Shown here one piece after another: positions 35,800 to 47,959 of a stretch of 64,000 bases of DNA. Position numbers and translations under genes: made by a program. Below the pieces are notes generated by a model. That model was not told the origin of the DNA. It searched no databases and saw only the letters and a program-made list of their open reading frames with translations. Positions within the stretch are counted from its first letter, which is position 1. The number at the start of each line of letters is the position of its first letter. The DNA is from Diorhabda sublineata (lineage: Eukaryota; Arthropoda; Insecta; Coleoptera; Chrysomelidae), in assembly GCF_026230105.1 (NCBI RefSeq), contig NC_079478.1, forward strand, positions 22,769,653 to 22,833,652, written 5' to 3'.

Positions 35800-36180
35800 T
35801 AAATTAATATACATACATACATACTTTTTTTAAACTATAGTTTCAAAAAACTTTTAAAAATAAAATTTCGCAGTTGTTTCAGAGGTATTTTTGTTGTTCA
35901 TCAAATGAAGTAATGAACGAGGGTCTGCCGTCTAAAGGTAACTGAATTTTTCTCGAATTATTCAATTTCTTTCATTTTGACTTGTGTAATTATATCTCGA
36001 TGTGTTGTGTCTATCTAGAATAAGATATTGCTTTATTTTAAACTGTCAGAACTTCGATTAATCGAGAACAAATGAAAAATCTACCAAATCGGAAGACATT
36101 GGAACAATCTCAAAAAACACACCATTTTATTACAGGTATTTTAGAATACTTTGTAATATTTATGTAACCTATGTATATAT
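35800..36180. other. No recognised gene
   Basis: AT-rich spacer between the hAT and I-like relics, with no supported feature. Confidence 0.5.
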
Positions 36181-36189
36181 GTATTGATT

Positions 36190-36790
36190 TGGGGTCTCGT
36201 ATACACTTCGGCCCCCTTTCTTGCTGCGATACTGCAGAACCCAGTGTTCAAAGCTGATCCATTAATCCCGCTCCTTTTGAAAAGTCTAGTATGTGGGATG
36301 AGGCGACAGTGCTCCTATAGAACTCCTGTTAGTATTCGTAGATTGTTCTTACTTAGATTGACACATTCAGCAGATCTACTCTGGTTATAGTTTCCCAGAA
36401 CAGACTTTGCCTGTCTCAGCCCCTGTAGAATGTCACAATTATTGGTCCTGCTCCTATTTACCTTCTTGTCCAGTGCTTTTTTAATTGTTCTGTTGCTGAT
36501 ACCAGAGAAGGATTCTGGTCTCATAAAGGACTTGTCTGCCTTCGGTTGTTACGGTTGTAGGGTAATTTTATTTTTCTAGCCTAGCTCGTTCAATTTTCTA
36601 GGCAATCCCCAACGAGTTTGGATTTCATGATATTGGAGCTTAGAGCTCTAATGGCTGCTTAATTATCACACAGGATGATGATCTCCTATTTGTAATAGTT
36701 CCTCTCTAGATTGAACTGATGTAGGCTAGCCTGAGATAGCTTCCAATTTAGGAATAAACCAGGTTCGGCACTTTGCACTTACAAAAAAAA
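36190..36790 (-). pseudogene. I-like non-LTR RNase H domain relic
   Basis: The minus strand reads, from about 36770, LSQASLHQFNLERNYYK and ILCDN, a stop, then AAIRALSSNIMKSKLVGDCL. This is the RNase H stretch around its central Asp (family: DSQAAI.AL....SKLV..C). It continues, after shifts, with RPESFSGISNRTIKKALDKK, and GLRQAKSVLGNYNQSRS, CVNLSKNNLRILTGVL (36420-36318), which matches the post-RNase H LTG.L.GHC region. The piece ends near 36190. RT and endonuclease are absent. Confidence 0.75.
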
Positions 36791-36799
36791 TACTTTACC

Positions 36800-38015
36800 G
36801 AAAAACTCAACGTTCACATTGATTGACTAACGATCACTGAAGATGTTGTGTAGTAATGATAGAACAAAATTGCAAACATCAAACCTCAACGCATCTATTG
36901 AGAAAATACACATTTTGTCAAGAAGAAAAAAATTCAGGTGAAAATTCAGTACTTACGACACAGACTCTTCCAAATATTGACGCACATTTTTTTAACTATG
37001 TGAAACATTGCCAATATGTCCAAATATCCATGCAGTATGCATTAAGCTAATGTGCCATTCCATACCTTTACCACTTGTGGATTTTGCGCATGTGTGTCTA
37101 TGAATAAATGAGGATATTTCAATCTATCTATAGTATCCCTCATCGCATGTGATATCGACGCAAATAATTGATATAAATTGGGCTCAGATAAAAAAGAAAA
37201 AAATCTATTATGAAGTGACGTATATGATCAAAAATAATCTACTTATACATTCATTCTACGGTAAATCTCATGCACGAATATTAAATAAATTAGATTTGAA
37301 TGAATTGAAAACTGGTCATAGGGTAACCACTCCATGACTTTGTTGGGGTTGGAAAACAGACTACGGTTATAATTATCTATTACATTATTAACAGTATAAT
37401 AAACTAGAAAATTATATTATATTTCCAAGATAACTTGATTTACCTGAATAAATTTGTATTTATTGAATGCTATAAACAGTCACACATGTATACGAATTAA
37501 AATTGAATCGTTTGGAACACTACGTTGATATCTGAGTAAATTGAACTGTTGTCTTCAATACATGTACTTTAACTAGTTTAACATCAGTTCTAAAAACTTC
37601 TGTTTTGCTATTTTGGATACAGTATAGCGTTAATTTTGAAAAGTGATGGATACAGCTGATCGGGAGGCATTTCCCAAAGCGTCTCGCAGTTTTGACGTGT
37701 TGAAGCGACACTCTCAATGTATTCATTTGCCTGCTACGTTGACTACAAGATGGACATTATTCAAGTTAGCTATTTTATGTAAGTAAAAGTTGCAGTGGCT
37801 GTATTTGTAGTTTTGCCTACCCATATTTTTTTCTTTATTTTTCCGATCATTTATTTTTATCCTTGTTATACGATTTTCTTCGATTCTTAGTGATTGGTTC
37901 CATTTGGTATACTTCTATAGAAGTGATGCAGAACTTGTTACTCCACTCAAGCATGATAAACAAATAGAAAAGTCATCACACTCTCAACGCATTTTTTATC
38001 GTTAGCAATCACTAA
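36800..38015. other. No recognised gene
   Basis: Several frames of 60-70 codons (36856-37050, 37149-37337, 37520-37726) have no recognisable motif. AT-rich throughout. Confidence 0.5.
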
Positions 38016-38019
38016 ATAT

Positions 38020-38230
38020 TACTAGAAAGCTTAATATATGAGAGAAAGTTTCCATGAAAAATAGAACAAGAAACATATCTATAATTTCATTCATCTAAAC
38101 ATTTTGTCCTCATTATTTCTTGTTAATTCTTATATTATTTGGTTTACTCAAATGACATGAGTTGACGTCCATTGGAACCAATTGACATCTATGGTCACCA
38201 AATGGTGGGTTCATATCACGGGCTCTATGA
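38020..38230. repeat. Dispersed repeat, copy 1 (partner at 51400-51655)
   Basis: Similarity to 51400-51560 is readable over at least 150 bp. The best block is CTCAAATGACATGAGTTGAC at 38149-38168, against CTCAAATGACATGAATTGAC at 51519-51538, and AT-rich matches extend upstream (ATTTCATTCATCTAA against ATTTTATTCATTTAA). Confidence 0.7.
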
Positions 38231-39400
38231 CTGGCAAAGACTTCTTTACAATTCATATATATAACGTTTAATAATAATGATTTCATTTCCAATTTTTGAT
38301 ACTTATGAATTTTATTATGACAACGGTTAGCTCTATTTTATTAAATTCAATGGCGTGAGATTCTATTTATTTGCTAAATAAATTTGTATTATATTTATTG
38401 AGTACTTTATAATAAATTTTTTTCAAAAATGAAGGGATTCTTGATATTCTGAAATCAACTCAACCATATAACGCTAAACACAATAAAAATCAAACATTTC
38501 TCATTCTTAGAAGAATTAATTCTTTCAATCCAATTTTAATTTTTGATAAACATGTATAATTGTTCTTTTTTATTGCTACCAGTGAATAAAATTCACTAAA
38601 CCTTCTGTTTATAATTAAATCCTCAAATATAGATTCACAATTACTTCCCCACATTCTTTCCTATTTCATGTTTTCGTGTCTTTTTTCCATTTTTAACTAT
38701 CTAATAGTTTATAGCAATCATACATATTAATACAATAATAAATTTTCAATATTTTTAGCAAAATATGAGTACATTTGGTTCACTCTCTGACTAGGTCACA
38801 AATACAATTGTACATAATTAGTCCATATTCTAAATATTCCTTTGATACATAATTTTTAATTCTAATTCATTCATATTCTATGATCCTAGTAAATGTAACA
38901 ATCAACTTAACTATATTTTTACACCCTAAATTCTAAATTTAACGTATTTAAGCCTTATTTTGAATTTTTAACATTGAATATAACTTCCTTCCAATAAACT
39001 CGTTTCAATTATTTCTTTCGAAATTATGTACTGATTCCTTATTCTATAACAAAATCTTTCAAAATTCTCACTAGCTTATAGCAAATCAAACAACTTTGCG
39101 TATGATGAATCATTTCAAATCATAAAAGATTTTCACAATCTTTCCCATGGTCAGATTAACACAGAAGTCCTTCAGTGAAGGTAATCGTTACATTATGTCT
39201 AGAGAACCTACTATTTTATCGTCTCTTAAGTTTTTCCTCGCCTATATACATGACCAACCAACGTCTGTATGTTTTGAAGGTAATACTCCCACAAGTGTTA
39301 AAGTGTTTTTAGCATCCGAGGGTCTGCCCGTTGATCCGTTTTCAGGACAACTTACTATCAGTTTCATGATTATTATGGCATAATCTCAGCCTAAATGGAT
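38231..39400. other. No recognised gene
   Basis: Very AT-rich. A 78-codon frame at 39147-39383 directly precedes the endonuclease relic and could be a scrap of its ORF1, but has no diagnostic motif. Confidence 0.45.
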
Positions 39401-39489
39401 GATGACCTATCTACCTACAAAACTTCCTTCGCTTAGATCTCACCAACAACAAATTAGAGAGAGCCTTTACTTCACTGCCAATTTTTAAG

Positions 39490-40530
39490 GACTGTATATT
39501 GAGAATGATTCTAATTAATATTCAGTTTATACGCAACAAAACGAACGATGTGTATTAGTTCCCGAAGATAGTAGCTGTGATTGAACACTGTCTACATGGA
39601 AATGAACCAGTTTTTATCGAAAAATATAGAGTTATTAGCTGATAAGAAAGGGATAATTCAGCTCATAACGGAACCCTAATTTTGTCTTCAGTCAAGGACA
39701 AAAATTACGATTTTTTTCTAGTAGAAAATTCTTTTGAATTTTCCATGACTCACAACAAAACTGTCGAATTATATATTATTTTTATTCATAGACAACCTAA
39801 ATCTAATATTTATTCATTTTTTCGGGAACGTTTAAATTTACTCGACGTTCTGACTAAATACTATTTATTGAATTCTATGCGGTGATTTTAACATTGACTT
39901 TACTAATAATTGTGCCAATCGGAAGTCTCTGGTAAACATTTTTGAACCATTTCAGCTAAATATGCACGTGGTTTTACCAACTTGAATTACTAAAGCAGCT
40001 TCCCAAATTCTAGATAACATATTATCAGACTTCCTACCCTTAATGTGAATTATCCAGTAATTAATTCAGGTCTCTCTGACCATGAAGCTGTTTTCGCCAA
40101 ATTTGTAATTCCTTATAAATCTCTTAAGAAACTCAGTTGGTGAAGATTTTCTCAAAACAGAAATTCACCAAATTTCATAACTTATGTTAAGCTAATAATT
40201 CAGACTTTCTCGATAAAATTATCAGGTGCTACAATACAGCATTTTCTCTTCGCCCTCGTAAAACTAATCAACACAAATCCACGCACTTCATCCAAGAATA
40301 TGAGATTTTCAGTGGTATAAATTATGCACAAATTATGTACGTCTAACTAGTTACCTGTTAAAATTGTGGGCCTCAGACCTGTATATAGATTTGAACTAGA
40401 GTAAACTATACTCAGCATTCGAAATAAGACTTCCTGCGGCAACGATGTATTATCAGATAAGTTATTTTTGAATTTTCCGAAAGTGGACAACGTTTTACGT
40501 TCCCTAATCAACGAATATTTTGAAAAGGGG
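39490..40530 (+). pseudogene. Jockey-like non-LTR endonuclease relic
   Basis: The plus strand carries most of an apurinic-type endonuclease in shifting frames. NIQFIRNKTNDVY at about 39510-39560 is the N-terminal block (family: N..SI.NK...). IEHCLHGNEPVFIEKYRVIS (39575-39640) is the E-containing block. KDKNYDFFLVENSFEFSM and YIIFIHRQPKSNIYSFF (39690-39830) follow, then CGDFNIDFTNNCANR (about 39885-39930), ITKAASQILDNI, and a SGLSDHEAVFAKF remnant near 40060-40110. The protein fades into the EN-RT linker before 40530. It complements the RT and C-terminal pieces at 51700 and 1230 and may be from the same family, though no overlap proves this. Confidence 0.75.
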
Positions 40531-40534
40531 CTTT

Positions 40535-41685
40535 TCTCTACAATTTACCGTAGAATCAATAGAATGGCATAATTTAGTGTGAAGTAAGATATTATATATC
40601 TTATAATTATATTATTATATATTTGAGATGTGAGGACCAAGAAAAAATTAATTTTTCTTATTAGAAAAAAGTTCTATTTTGATTTTATTCTTATTTTGAT
40701 AATCGGTGATATTTTTTGATAATTGATGTAGGTGATCTATTGATTAATATGAATACGCAAATTGTCATTGTCAATATCATATTTTAATAAAGCCTTGAAA
40801 TTAATCGAAACGTCTTATCTTTTATCTTTTAAAAAATTATTAAAAAAACAGAAGAGACCTAACATCAAGAAAGTTTAGAAACATAAACATATCAAAACAT
40901 CTAAGAAATAAGAAATTTATTACAATTAATAAGTCAAATTGTTATTTTGTATTTTTATATTTTTAAAATTTTCATCGTATCTAATATAAAATTGCGTTGC
41001 TCTGAATACCCTTATTATATGTAGACGTAAATATTTTATAATTTGATTATCAATGTTTTTTGTATACGAAAATTGATGTATAATGTAAATATATCCTATT
41101 AACAAATAGAGTAATAGATTTTAATAACCTGTATCATTACAATATATATCCTTTAATTTCGATTCTGATGCCATCGTTCCGTATTTGTATGTTGTTATGG
41201 ATGTAATTTGTGTCTTTAATTTCAGTTAAATGAGTACAAATAATAATTGATGTGAAAATGGATATACCTAGAGCTCGAGTTGGAATTCACCGATGATGAA
41301 CATTTTATAAAGCTACTTGAACTAGAACCGTTTCCAAGGGATCCGCGGAATTTTAGAAACAGAGAAAATCAATTTCTTTAATGAAATGAGAAAGTTTCAT
41401 AGCTCGATTTTGATTAACTAAAGGAACAGTCCAATTTATTATTGCAGAAATAGGGGCAGTTATGAAAAATACGAGAGAAAATTTTAATCTTTCTTATCTT
41501 TGCATCTAAGCATTTGATTACTAATGAAGAACAAGTATCAATAACTTCAAGATATATAGCTACAAATCAGGAACTAGGAGATATCACAGGTAGTTAGGTG
41601 TTGATAATACGTTACAATGTCTGGAAAACCTCGAAACGTGTGAGGTGTATATTTAATACTTATGTTTTTATAGGTATTGATCCAC
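40535..41685. other. No recognised gene; one GAAAC-type hairpin
   Basis: AT-rich. At 40786-40813 AGCCTTGAAATTAATCGAAA is followed by CGTC, a possible member of the GAAAC hairpin group described in the findings. Confidence 0.4.
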
Positions 41686-41781
41686 CATAGATATGGTTGA
41701 TATCCGTTCTCAGTTGCCCACTCGGTACAAATTTTATTATGGGTGGATTGTAGTGGTGGTCGTTGTCCTCAACGACATGCA

Positions 41782-41841
41782 CTGTGAAGCCGGTCCTGTT
41801 CCGTTATTATGGAAGAGCCTAAAGTTTGGCGAATGCGACGG
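41782..41841. repeat. Short related copy of the repeat at 57750-58355
   Basis: GTGAAGCCGGTCCT is followed after four bases by GTTATTATGGAAGAGCCTAA and GTTTGGCGAATGC. The first block matches the start of the tandem unit at 57792 and 58079, and the second matches what follows the second unit (58320-58355), so this copy looks like the family without the intervening segment. Confidence 0.65.
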
Positions 41842-41879
41842 TTCTCAGAGAGGCTACGATATCTACCTATATAAGTGAT

Positions 41880-44105
41880 CTACAGTGTACAATTAGTTCA
41901 ATTTTATGTTTTAATAAATTACATTTCCGAATTTTTTCAACTTATTCATCTTAAGAATCCATATGATTCAGTCTTAAATGAACGAATACCGATAAAATAT
42001 ATTTCATCTGTACATTGTAAAAGTATAATTGATTTCAGTTCATTTCACAAAATATAATATTTAAGAAGGTTACGACTTTTATTACTACCTGGACTTTCTA
42101 GCACTTGATGAAAAACTCAAAGAATTGTAAGAGACTTTGTCTGTTGAAACTTTAGGTGAATTTCCAACACCGACTACACCTATTTTTCAGGCCAAGCCGC
42201 TATAAAAGCGTCGATATCCTTACATCTATATTGTAGATTATGTTAGAATTCTAAGCTACCACACAAAAAACTTTATTATTTATACTGTGATAAAAACAAA
42301 TACGCAGAGTACATACTAGACAAAATGGATAAAAAACTGAGAATTTATTTCTAGCCTTTCTAATGGCGTTAGTTGAGTTATCACAGTGGATGTTTTAAGC
42401 AATTCCATTTTTTATTGAAAAATTGCGAAAAACAATTCGAATTAAGATATTCCTGATCGCATCTTGTACTTGTCTTCTACGTAGTGATTTTTAAAAAAAA
42501 ATTGGAACAATAGCAGAAGTAACCACATACTGATCAGAAAAAATATAATATATATCAAAGTCATGATTCATCACACAGGTATCTGAATCAAAGTCTACAG
42601 TTAATTTCAATTTCCTCAACTTCCCACTTCTTAGATATTTTTATATGTATTTCTTGATTTCAGGTTTCTTTTGATAGAAAATTAGTTTTATAAAATAGGT
42701 AATAATTAATGTTTCGACCTATTTCAGTCTTCATCAAAATATTTCCTGTTTGAAACTAAGACTTTATCAAATAAAAACTGATATCAAAATGATTTATCAA
42801 GAGTTATTTTTAATTTGAGACCTTTACAGTTTTCACAAAGCTCTGTGTTGTTCAAAAAAAACCAGCATTCCGAGTATTTACATAGTTGTTTAAATCTCAG
42901 AAATCTTGGGGTATTACATGAATATATCTCATATTTTCAGCAGTTATCCTTTTTTCTAGAGTACATATTATAGTTTTCTAGAGTGGTTAAAATATTTCTA
43001 ATGATTCACAATTCCTCTCTATATTTTTAACACTTCTAAGAGGAACGTTTACTTAAACGTTGATCTAATTATCATACTGAAACTGTTTTGATGAGATGAG
43101 AATAAAATTTTAATGGATCGGTCTTGAGATGAATTGTGAAAGTTCTTTCATAAAACACACTTGGATAGTGCACATACTTCACGATCCACGGCAGCTAGAA
43201 TAAAAAGGGGAGAACATATAATTAGGTCATTTGAGGGATGGAAGAAAAACACATAGTTAGTGATAATACTCAGAAGTATATGATATTGGCCGTAGGGAAG
43301 AAACTTATTCTATAAAGCGGAAATTATCTCATGTTGGCAAGAAAAAACATAAAATAAAAAAGGATATTACAAAACAGACAAGAATTTCTTTCCTTACAAT
43401 GTTAAGAGGCAATAATTGTGAAAGTGATCAAAGTTTTTAGGCGATATAGGACAATAAGAAAGAATATGTCCGTATTTGCTACTTACAGTCAAATATTATG
43501 TTGAAGAAGTAGAAGAAAATAACATGTAGCTACAATAGGATACCACAAATGGTTACTCAAATATTGCAGGTCAAAATATACAATCGAAACTAAACTTAAA
43601 AATGCCTTCATATTATAATTTGAAAAAATGCCGCCTCTGCTTCACGAAGTCCAACAATATAGCAGCACCAATACGAAACTGACAGAAATAATCTGATTAA
43701 TGGCGTTGTTGCTAATAACTTAGCTTAAATTCTCGACACCATTATTTACTTCATCTATTATTAGAAAAAGATATGAACTACAGCTATACTAGTAAGATAT
43801 TTGCACAGTGCAAAAATAAGCTCATATCAGAAATGTATAGAGTAATAAAATCTTATTAGGTATGCAAAGGGACCACAGAGTGACCCAACGAATATTTAAG
43901 CCATTTTCATTGTTTGACATTGATTTTATTGTAAAAAAAATTTAATGTGCATGTAGTTTCACCCAGGTTGGGGTCAATATATGAATTTAGCCTATTGTTA
44001 TCCATTCACAAACACTGAAAATAATATGCCAAAGGCATGCCGGCAAGACACTCGTAAAAATGGAAGAATTTTATTTTAACAGAATAAAAATTAGGCATTA
44101 GGTAT
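41880..44105. other. No recognised gene; one GAAAC-type hairpin
   Basis: AT-rich with short frames only. On the minus strand, 42737-42711 reads TTGATGAAGACTGAAATAGG then TCGAAAC, a small stem-loop of the type discussed in the findings. MPSYYNLKKCRLCF at about 43602 looks like the start of a zinc finger but stops after 26 codons. Confidence 0.45.
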
Positions 44106-44109
44106 ATTT

Positions 44110-45253
44110 ATTTTTTATTGAACATTATACAGAAATTAAATTTCTTGACGTTTTAATTAACGGGACGATGGTCCGATCGATCAAGTCGTCAAGATCCCAC
44201 ATTTTCTCTTCTTTAATGACAAGCTGGACTGCTTTTCGCCAGTTCTCTGGTGTCACCTCCCTAATAGCTTGATCAAACAGTAGCTCAACGTCTTTCATTT
44301 TGATTGTCGTGTTGTGTCTTGCTACAAATCCTTTCACTTGCGCTCTTGTAAGTAGTATGGGATTTAGTGGTTAACCAGTCAATAATTTCTTATTTTCTCC
44401 AAGATGAAGCTGGAGTCTTCTCTATCTGTCGAGAATGATAACTTGCGTTATCCATAACTACTACTGAATTAGCCGGAAGATCATCAAAATAGTCTTCAAA
44501 AATCTCCCGTATGGCACGACTAAAAGGTTAGCAAACCTTCTTTTAAAAATCACTCTTCGCTTCCAATATGGACGATTATATTAGTCTTTTCCCTTTACCT
44601 GAAGGCACCTGAATACCCGTTGACAGGCCTTCCATGAAAGCTTGGCAAGCACTGGTTATATTTTTGTCTTGCCACATTTTTGGTACTGTATAACCTTCAT
44701 TAATCCAACTTTCATCAAGCTAAAGATTTTCTTTTGCTCTGTTCTGTACTGCTTCATACTTCTTAAGTATTTTCGTCGCCAGCAAACAATTTCATCGCTT
44801 TCCAGTAAAAGTGCTTTACGGTTGTTTTTCGCAGGCAAAATCCATATATCTCAAAACGGTTCATAAAAGTTTTTTAGTTATCAACGGGATACTGTAATCC
44901 TGGCCAAGCTCCATTAACACCTTATCTAGGGTGGGTATTTCTTTTTTAAAATAAAAAGAGTAAACCTTTCTTCGAATTACACTTTTTGTGTCTTCATCAA
45001 GGACTTTTACTGGTCTGCCTGGACTTTTCTTGGGAGGTTCCACTTGGCCTGCTATCTTTCTCCCCCGCAATAATTTGAAAACGGTGGACTTTCCAACTCC
45101 AATCATTCGAGAACATCGGTCGACAGTTTCTTGTACAGTCAATTTCTGGTAATCGTATTTTATGCAATAGTGTACATTTAAAATAATAAGTTTTTCATTC
45201 ACTGAGAGTGAAGAATTATCAGAACATCTTTTCGTTGATGTAAATGTCGCCAT
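44110..45253 (-). pseudogene. IS630/Tc1-mariner-type DDE transposase relic
   Basis: The N-terminus opens at 45253 (MATFTSTKRCSDNSSLSVNE) with a helix-turn-helix region (RCSRMIGVGKSTVFKLLRGR, then KKSPGRPVKVLDEDTKSVI), 130 codons. After a shift, LLLESDEIVCWRRKYLRSMK and then LDESWINEGYTVPKMWQDKN carry the first Asp (about 44735-44675). FMEGLSTGIQVPSGKGKRLI follows, then NSVVVMDNASYHS with the second Asp near 44470-44450. A deletion then joins WLTTKS to AQVKGFVARHNTT, removing the block with the final Glu. The last 70 codons (44337-44125), with WRKAVQLVIKEEKMWDLDDL, are intact. This family of large DDE_3-type proteins is widespread in insect genomes. No TIRs were found. Confidence 0.85.
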
Positions 45254-45740
45254 TTTATTACTAATCTTATAATATTGTGAATACTATTTACGGCTTAACA
45301 GCAAATACTGATACGTTAAACTAAACAAATATACTTATGAAGGTCTAAAAATTTTGGGTAAAGCACCATTGCACTTGCGGCTCATGGTTAAGCCGAATTT
45401 GAAATAGGGTTGGAATTAGGCAGAGGCACTAATAGAAGGTTAAACGGTACCTGTTAAACGCAAAACGTAACTGTATAATCTACTACCTAAGTAATCCCTA
45501 CACAATATTTCAAGACCTACACCTATGGCCGACACCTAAATTGAGCCGAACTTGACGGAATTCCCCATTTTAATGCTTCATACATTTCTGTACAGAGAAA
45601 ATACCTATAAGAAGAATATCCATTTCTACAATTTTTATTTGTCTGAACATATAGTCTTTAGAAAGTGATCGAAACAAAGAGGACTTGTAAATTTGGGAAT
45701 AATTGAAAATCGCTCTCATGAGTCAATCTCAATAATTGTG
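45254..45740. other. No recognised gene
   Basis: AT-rich spacer between two transposase relics with no supported feature. Confidence 0.5.
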
Positions 45741-45744
45741 GGAT

Positions 45745-46632
45745 TCAACTCAAAATGATGTTCATTTTTTTAAAACCGCAATACAGCATGTTCAATAAAA
45801 ATGACAAACGAGGATATATTGAAACATTCTTAGCCTGTTCTATCAAAAAATCAATCATGATAAGCAAGAAATTTTCCAGCAGATTTTTGGACACGAAACT
45901 TCTTAGGTCTTGGAGAACCAGAAAGTCGCCATTCCATCGATTGTTGCTTTGTTTCTGGATCGTAGAAATGTACAAAAGTCTCATCCATAGTACCAATTCG
46001 GTTTAAGAAGTCTACATCGTTTTCAAATCGAGCACAGATCGAACGCGATGCTTCTACCCTTGCATGCTTCTGGTCAACATTCAAACATTTGGGGATCCAT
46101 TTTGCAGCAATTTTTCTCATGTCCAAATTGACGTGAACTATATGATGAACGTGTTCGTATGAAATATTCAGTGCTTCAGATATCCGTTTTAGCCCAATTC
46201 GACGGTCTGATAAAATCATGTCATGAACTGCATCGATATTTTCGAGGACTGACACAGAAACTGGCTTTTCCGATCGCTCATCATCTTCAATGGAAAATTT
46301 ACCTCTTTTGAAACTTGCAGCCCAATTTTTTACGGTTGCATACGAAGGACATTGATCACTAAGGGTATTAAGCATATCTTCGTAAATCAGCTTACCTTTT
46401 AACCCTCTTAAATATAGGTACTTGATGATGGCTCGATACTCCAATTTTTCGATTTCCACAATGTCGGTGAACATCTTTTTTCTTTTAATTTATTGCGTTA
46501 CTCTTGTTTACTTTTTTGACGTCACACTTTACACTGACACTTCTAATAAGTTATTGTTCATTGTTGTGGTAACGCAATATTTTATTTATGCATGGAACTG
46601 GTCTAGGCTAACTAAGTATCAGTACATCCTCG
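45745..46632 (-). mobile_element. mariner copy B, C-terminal half missing
   Basis: This is the same family as copy A at 30446. The 5' end, reading inward from 46632, is CGAGGATGTACTGATACTTA. The transposase starts at 46474 (MFTDIVEIEKLEYRAIIKYL) and stays open for 207 codons through PSYATVKNWAASFKRGKFSI and DMRKIAAKWIPKCLNVDQKH. The first catalytic Asp is in IGTMDETFVHFYDPETKQQS. A frameshift follows SAGK, with MIDFL readable in the next frame, after which similarity ends, so the second and third Asp residues are lost. Copies A and B overlap in the N-terminal half, where they are almost identical in protein sequence, and are damaged in complementary ways. No right TIR is present. Confidence 0.9.
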
Positions 46633-46639
46633 TCCTGCT

Positions 46640-47215
46640 CTGCTGTATCCTTCGATGATAGTGAAGCATTTGCTACGATCAGTCACCAGGGACTACAATA
46701 CAAAACTATTTTTTTCCATAATATTCCTAGCTTCTAATCTCCTATCAAATGAATTCAACCTTCAACACTAAAGTCAAAGAGGAAAGCGTACGTGGTCTAT
46801 TATTTCATAGACTGTAAACATCAGATATACTGAAGACCTCATATTACAATATACAATAACAAGAATATTCGTGAATGAGCAGAATGAGCGTTCCTTTCTA
46901 CTGAGCAGAACTCACAAATAATATCAAGAAATATTAGAGATTACTCAAATTAATTGCAGCAATAGTTACAAACATGGAGAATTGCAGTTCATGCAAGCAA
47001 ATGAATATACATAACGATCAGAATTCGCAAAGATACATGCCCAATAGTCACGTGGTACTATACTTAAATACCACCAAACTAATACATCGTTAAATATCTA
47101 GGAATACACTTGAATAAAATATTTAGTGGTAAATAACAATCAGCAGAAGAGAAAACGCCAAGGAATTGCAGTGCCTGCTTGGGGGAAAATATGAAGTCTC
47201 CTTAGAAAACAAAGT
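46640..47215. other. No recognised gene
   Basis: No ORF or repeat is supported between the mariner copy and the MITE. Confidence 0.5.
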
Positions 47216-47217
47216 CT

Positions 47218-47507
47218 CAGGGCCAAGCCTTGCCGGGGGTGCAAGGGGTGCATGGCACCCGGGCGGCAGAACTTGATTAGTCAAAAAAATGTTTTTATTA
47301 ATTTTCCCAAAAATGTTTTTCCCCATTTTGAATGTAAACATTAGGTGCGTCATACATACACCTCAATACACCGCATTGAATTATCCAATTACTCCCATCT
47401 CCAATAAAATCTAGACACATTTGCTAGATAGAGCCTCAATAATACGCTAATAGGGCGGCATATTTTGTTCTTGTATCTGGGCGGCGGATACCCTAGAATC
47501 GGCCCTG
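47218..47507. mobile_element. hAT-like MITE (non-autonomous)
   Basis: The segment starts CAGGGCCAAGCCTTGCC (47218) and ends TAGAATCGGCCCTG (47507), giving short imperfect inverted ends CAGGGCC/GGCCCTG. Its GC-rich subterminal parts (GGGTGCAAGGGGTGCATGG, CCGGGCGGC and, near the other end, GGGCGGC repeated) stand out from the AT-rich surroundings. CAGGG termini are usual for hAT elements. The flanking 8-mers (CAAAGTCT and CAAATCAC) agree only in the first four bases, so a target duplication is not established. It has no coding capacity and is about 290 bp long. Confidence 0.55.
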
Positions 47508-47746
47508 CAAATCACAATTTACAAAACCATTGTTCGATAAAAATGTAACATGTAAATCGTTCACAGATTTTTACTCAAAATACTTCGAGAAATATCAGAT
47601 GCTCCAAGGTGTATCAAATTATGAAATATTAAACAAAAATTATTAAACCATAGAAAATTGTCCAAACCCACTATTAGAAGAACTTTTGGTACTAAACCAC
47701 AACAAACTACTGAAAAAAGAGCGACCAATAGACCTCACATGAGGTA

Positions 47747-47836
47747 AGTTGAAATTTCTGATACCGTTGGTGATATTCATACTGAAAACACTGTTTACAT
47801 TACCAGTACACCAACACTCACGATTACACTGTCTGA
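47747..47836 (-). repeat. Dispersed stem-loop repeat, copy 2 (left arm of a palindrome)
   Basis: On the plus strand it reads ACCGTTGGTGATATTCATAC, then ACACTGTTTACATTACC and CACTGTCTGA, matching copy 1 at 31551-31650. The last 56 bp (47781-47836) form an inverted repeat with 47894-47949. Confidence 0.88.
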
Positions 47837-47955
47837 GGTAAATCAGTTTACCTTCAGTCTCAGAAGACGATAGCTTGGTTATCGAAATGCACGTCAGACA
47901 GTGTAATTGTGAGTGTTGGTAAAGTGGTAGTGTAAACAGTTTGTTCAGTAACATG
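47837..47955 (+). repeat. Dispersed stem-loop repeat, copy 3 (spacer and right arm)
   Basis: The spacer begins with a perfect hairpin, GGTAAATCAGTTTACC (47837-47852). CTCAGAAGACGATAGC, a TTG loop and GTTATCGAAA follow (47859-47887), giving a 7-bp stem (one G-T pair), then CACGTCAGACAGTGTAATTG and the right arm to 47949. Copies 2 and 3 are head-to-head. Confidence 0.88.
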
Positions 47956-47959
47956 AGGT

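Noticed and set aside
43602..43682. Start of a ZAD-type zinc finger (KKCRLCF after an ATG)
   Set aside because: The frame stops after 26 codons and no second cysteine pair or downstream zinc finger was found; the match is too short.
45755..46006. 83-codon plus-strand ORF
   Set aside because: It is antisense to mariner copy B.
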